In this document: piece by piece, positions 63,714 to 64,000 of the stretch
Position numbering within the stretch: the stretch's first letter is position 1
Layout of the letters: the number at the start of each line of letters is the position of its first letter
NCBI RefSeq assembly: GCF_017357105.1
Contig: NZ_CP071596.1
Coordinates: 2,418,001 to 2,482,000, forward strand
Direction of reading: 5' to 3'
Length of the DNA: 64,000 nucleotides
Source of the DNA: Natronosalvus caseinilyticus
GTDB lineage: Archaea > Halobacteriota > Halobacteria > Halobacteriales > Natrialbaceae
Notes under the pieces: model-generated
The model's database searches: none
What the model saw: the letters and a program-made list of their open reading frames with translations, nothing else
What the model was told of the DNA's origin: nothing
Program-made: the position numbers and the translations under genes

Positions 63714-64000
63714 ATGGGCAAAGACATCCTCATGATCGTCGGCGACTTCGGCGAAGACCTCGAGATAATGGTCCCGTTCCAGGCACTGCAGATGGTCGGC
63801 CACGACGTCGATGCCGTGTGTCCGGACAAGGAAGCGGGCGAGACGGTCAAGACGGCGATTCACGACTTCCGCGGAGACCAGACGTACCTCGAGGAGCGCG
63901 GCCACGACTTCGAGTTGAACGCGACGATGGACGAGATCGATCCGGGCGACTACGACGCGCTGTGCGTCCCTGGCGGCCGCGCGCCGGAGTACCTCCGGAC
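63714..64000 (+). CDS. DJ-1/PfpI family protein, 5' part only
   Basis: From the ATG at 63714 the frame is open to the window end: [40 protein letters not shown] and [20 protein letters not shown]. The GDFGEDLE segment places the conserved Glu, and VPGGRAPE is the usual strand before the nucleophile elbow; the catalytic Cys would be just beyond the edge. The family includes PfpI-type proteases, glyoxalases and deglycases. The 3' end lies outside. Confidence 0.85.
   Translation, partial: MGKDILMIVGDFGEDLEIMVPFQALQMVGHDVDAVCPDKEAGETVKTAIHDFRGDQTYLEERGHDFELNATMDEIDPGDYDALCVPGGRAPEYLR

Noticed and set aside
1-64000. CRISPR arrays, rRNA genes, replication origin
   Set aside because: No regularly spaced repeats, rRNA-like sequence, or Cdc6/Orc1 gene with origin boxes was seen on reading both strands.

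Overview
The window comes from a halophilic archaeon (Halobacteria), probably of the order Natrialbales. The proteins are strongly acidic, most of the sequence is G+C-rich with very frequent CTCGAG, twin-arginine signals are common, one surface protein ends in a PGF-CTERM tail, and the ribosomal cluster L7Ae-S28e-L24e-Ndk has the haloarchaeal order. Order-level placement is inference from style.

Bases 1 to about 38,600 are an accessory region dominated by surface-glycan assembly. It opens with a partial beta-helix surface protein, a FilR1-type regulator, a multi-pass membrane protein split by an IS1341-type TnpB element, and a Tat-exported metallopeptidase with a PGF-CTERM anchor. Two paralogous cassettes (SDR epimerase, membrane-anchored GT2 glycosyltransferase, zinc-ribbon miniprotein) sit at about 8.2-11.8 kb and 29-31.7 kb. 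Between them lie a flippase, a WcaK-type polysaccharide pyruvyl transferase, three GT4 glycosyltransferases, three alkaline-phosphatase-superfamily enzymes with no sulfatase cysteine visible, and a large multi-pass membrane protein. The block from about 15.9 to 25.7 kb is visibly A+T-rich, which suggests import. Broken genes are common: an AglF-like nucleotidyltransferase, a second C-terminal fragment of one, a GT4, a beta-helix protein, an epimerase tail, a J-domain, a ribbon-helix-helix antitoxin and an IS6-like transposase tail. A pair of small membrane genes is duplicated at 26.3-27.3 and 36.8-37.9 kb. A MacB/LolCDE-like ABC exporter operon lies at 32.0-35.2 kb. No oligosaccharyltransferase (AglB) is in the window.

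Bases 38,600 to 64,000 are mainly chromosomal core: tRNA-Glu(CTC), a membrane-tethered winged-helix regulator, an MBL hydrolase, superoxide dismutase, the ribosomal/ndk operon, TmcA tRNA acetyltransferase, an XPB-like helicase, an extra-long GrpE, a 2-oxoacid:ferredoxin oxidoreductase pair, an aminotransferase, a subtilase, a UbiA prenyltransferase, an MFS transporter, archaeal S-adenosylmethionine synthase, a GNAT acetyltransferase and the start of a DJ-1/PfpI gene.

Points most worth a second look are the Thr/Ser-type phosphatase-superfamily trio inside the imported glycan block, the TnpB insertion with a reconstructable target, nested inverted repeats centred on the TATA box of a small winged-helix gene, and a long foldable leader before rpl7ae.
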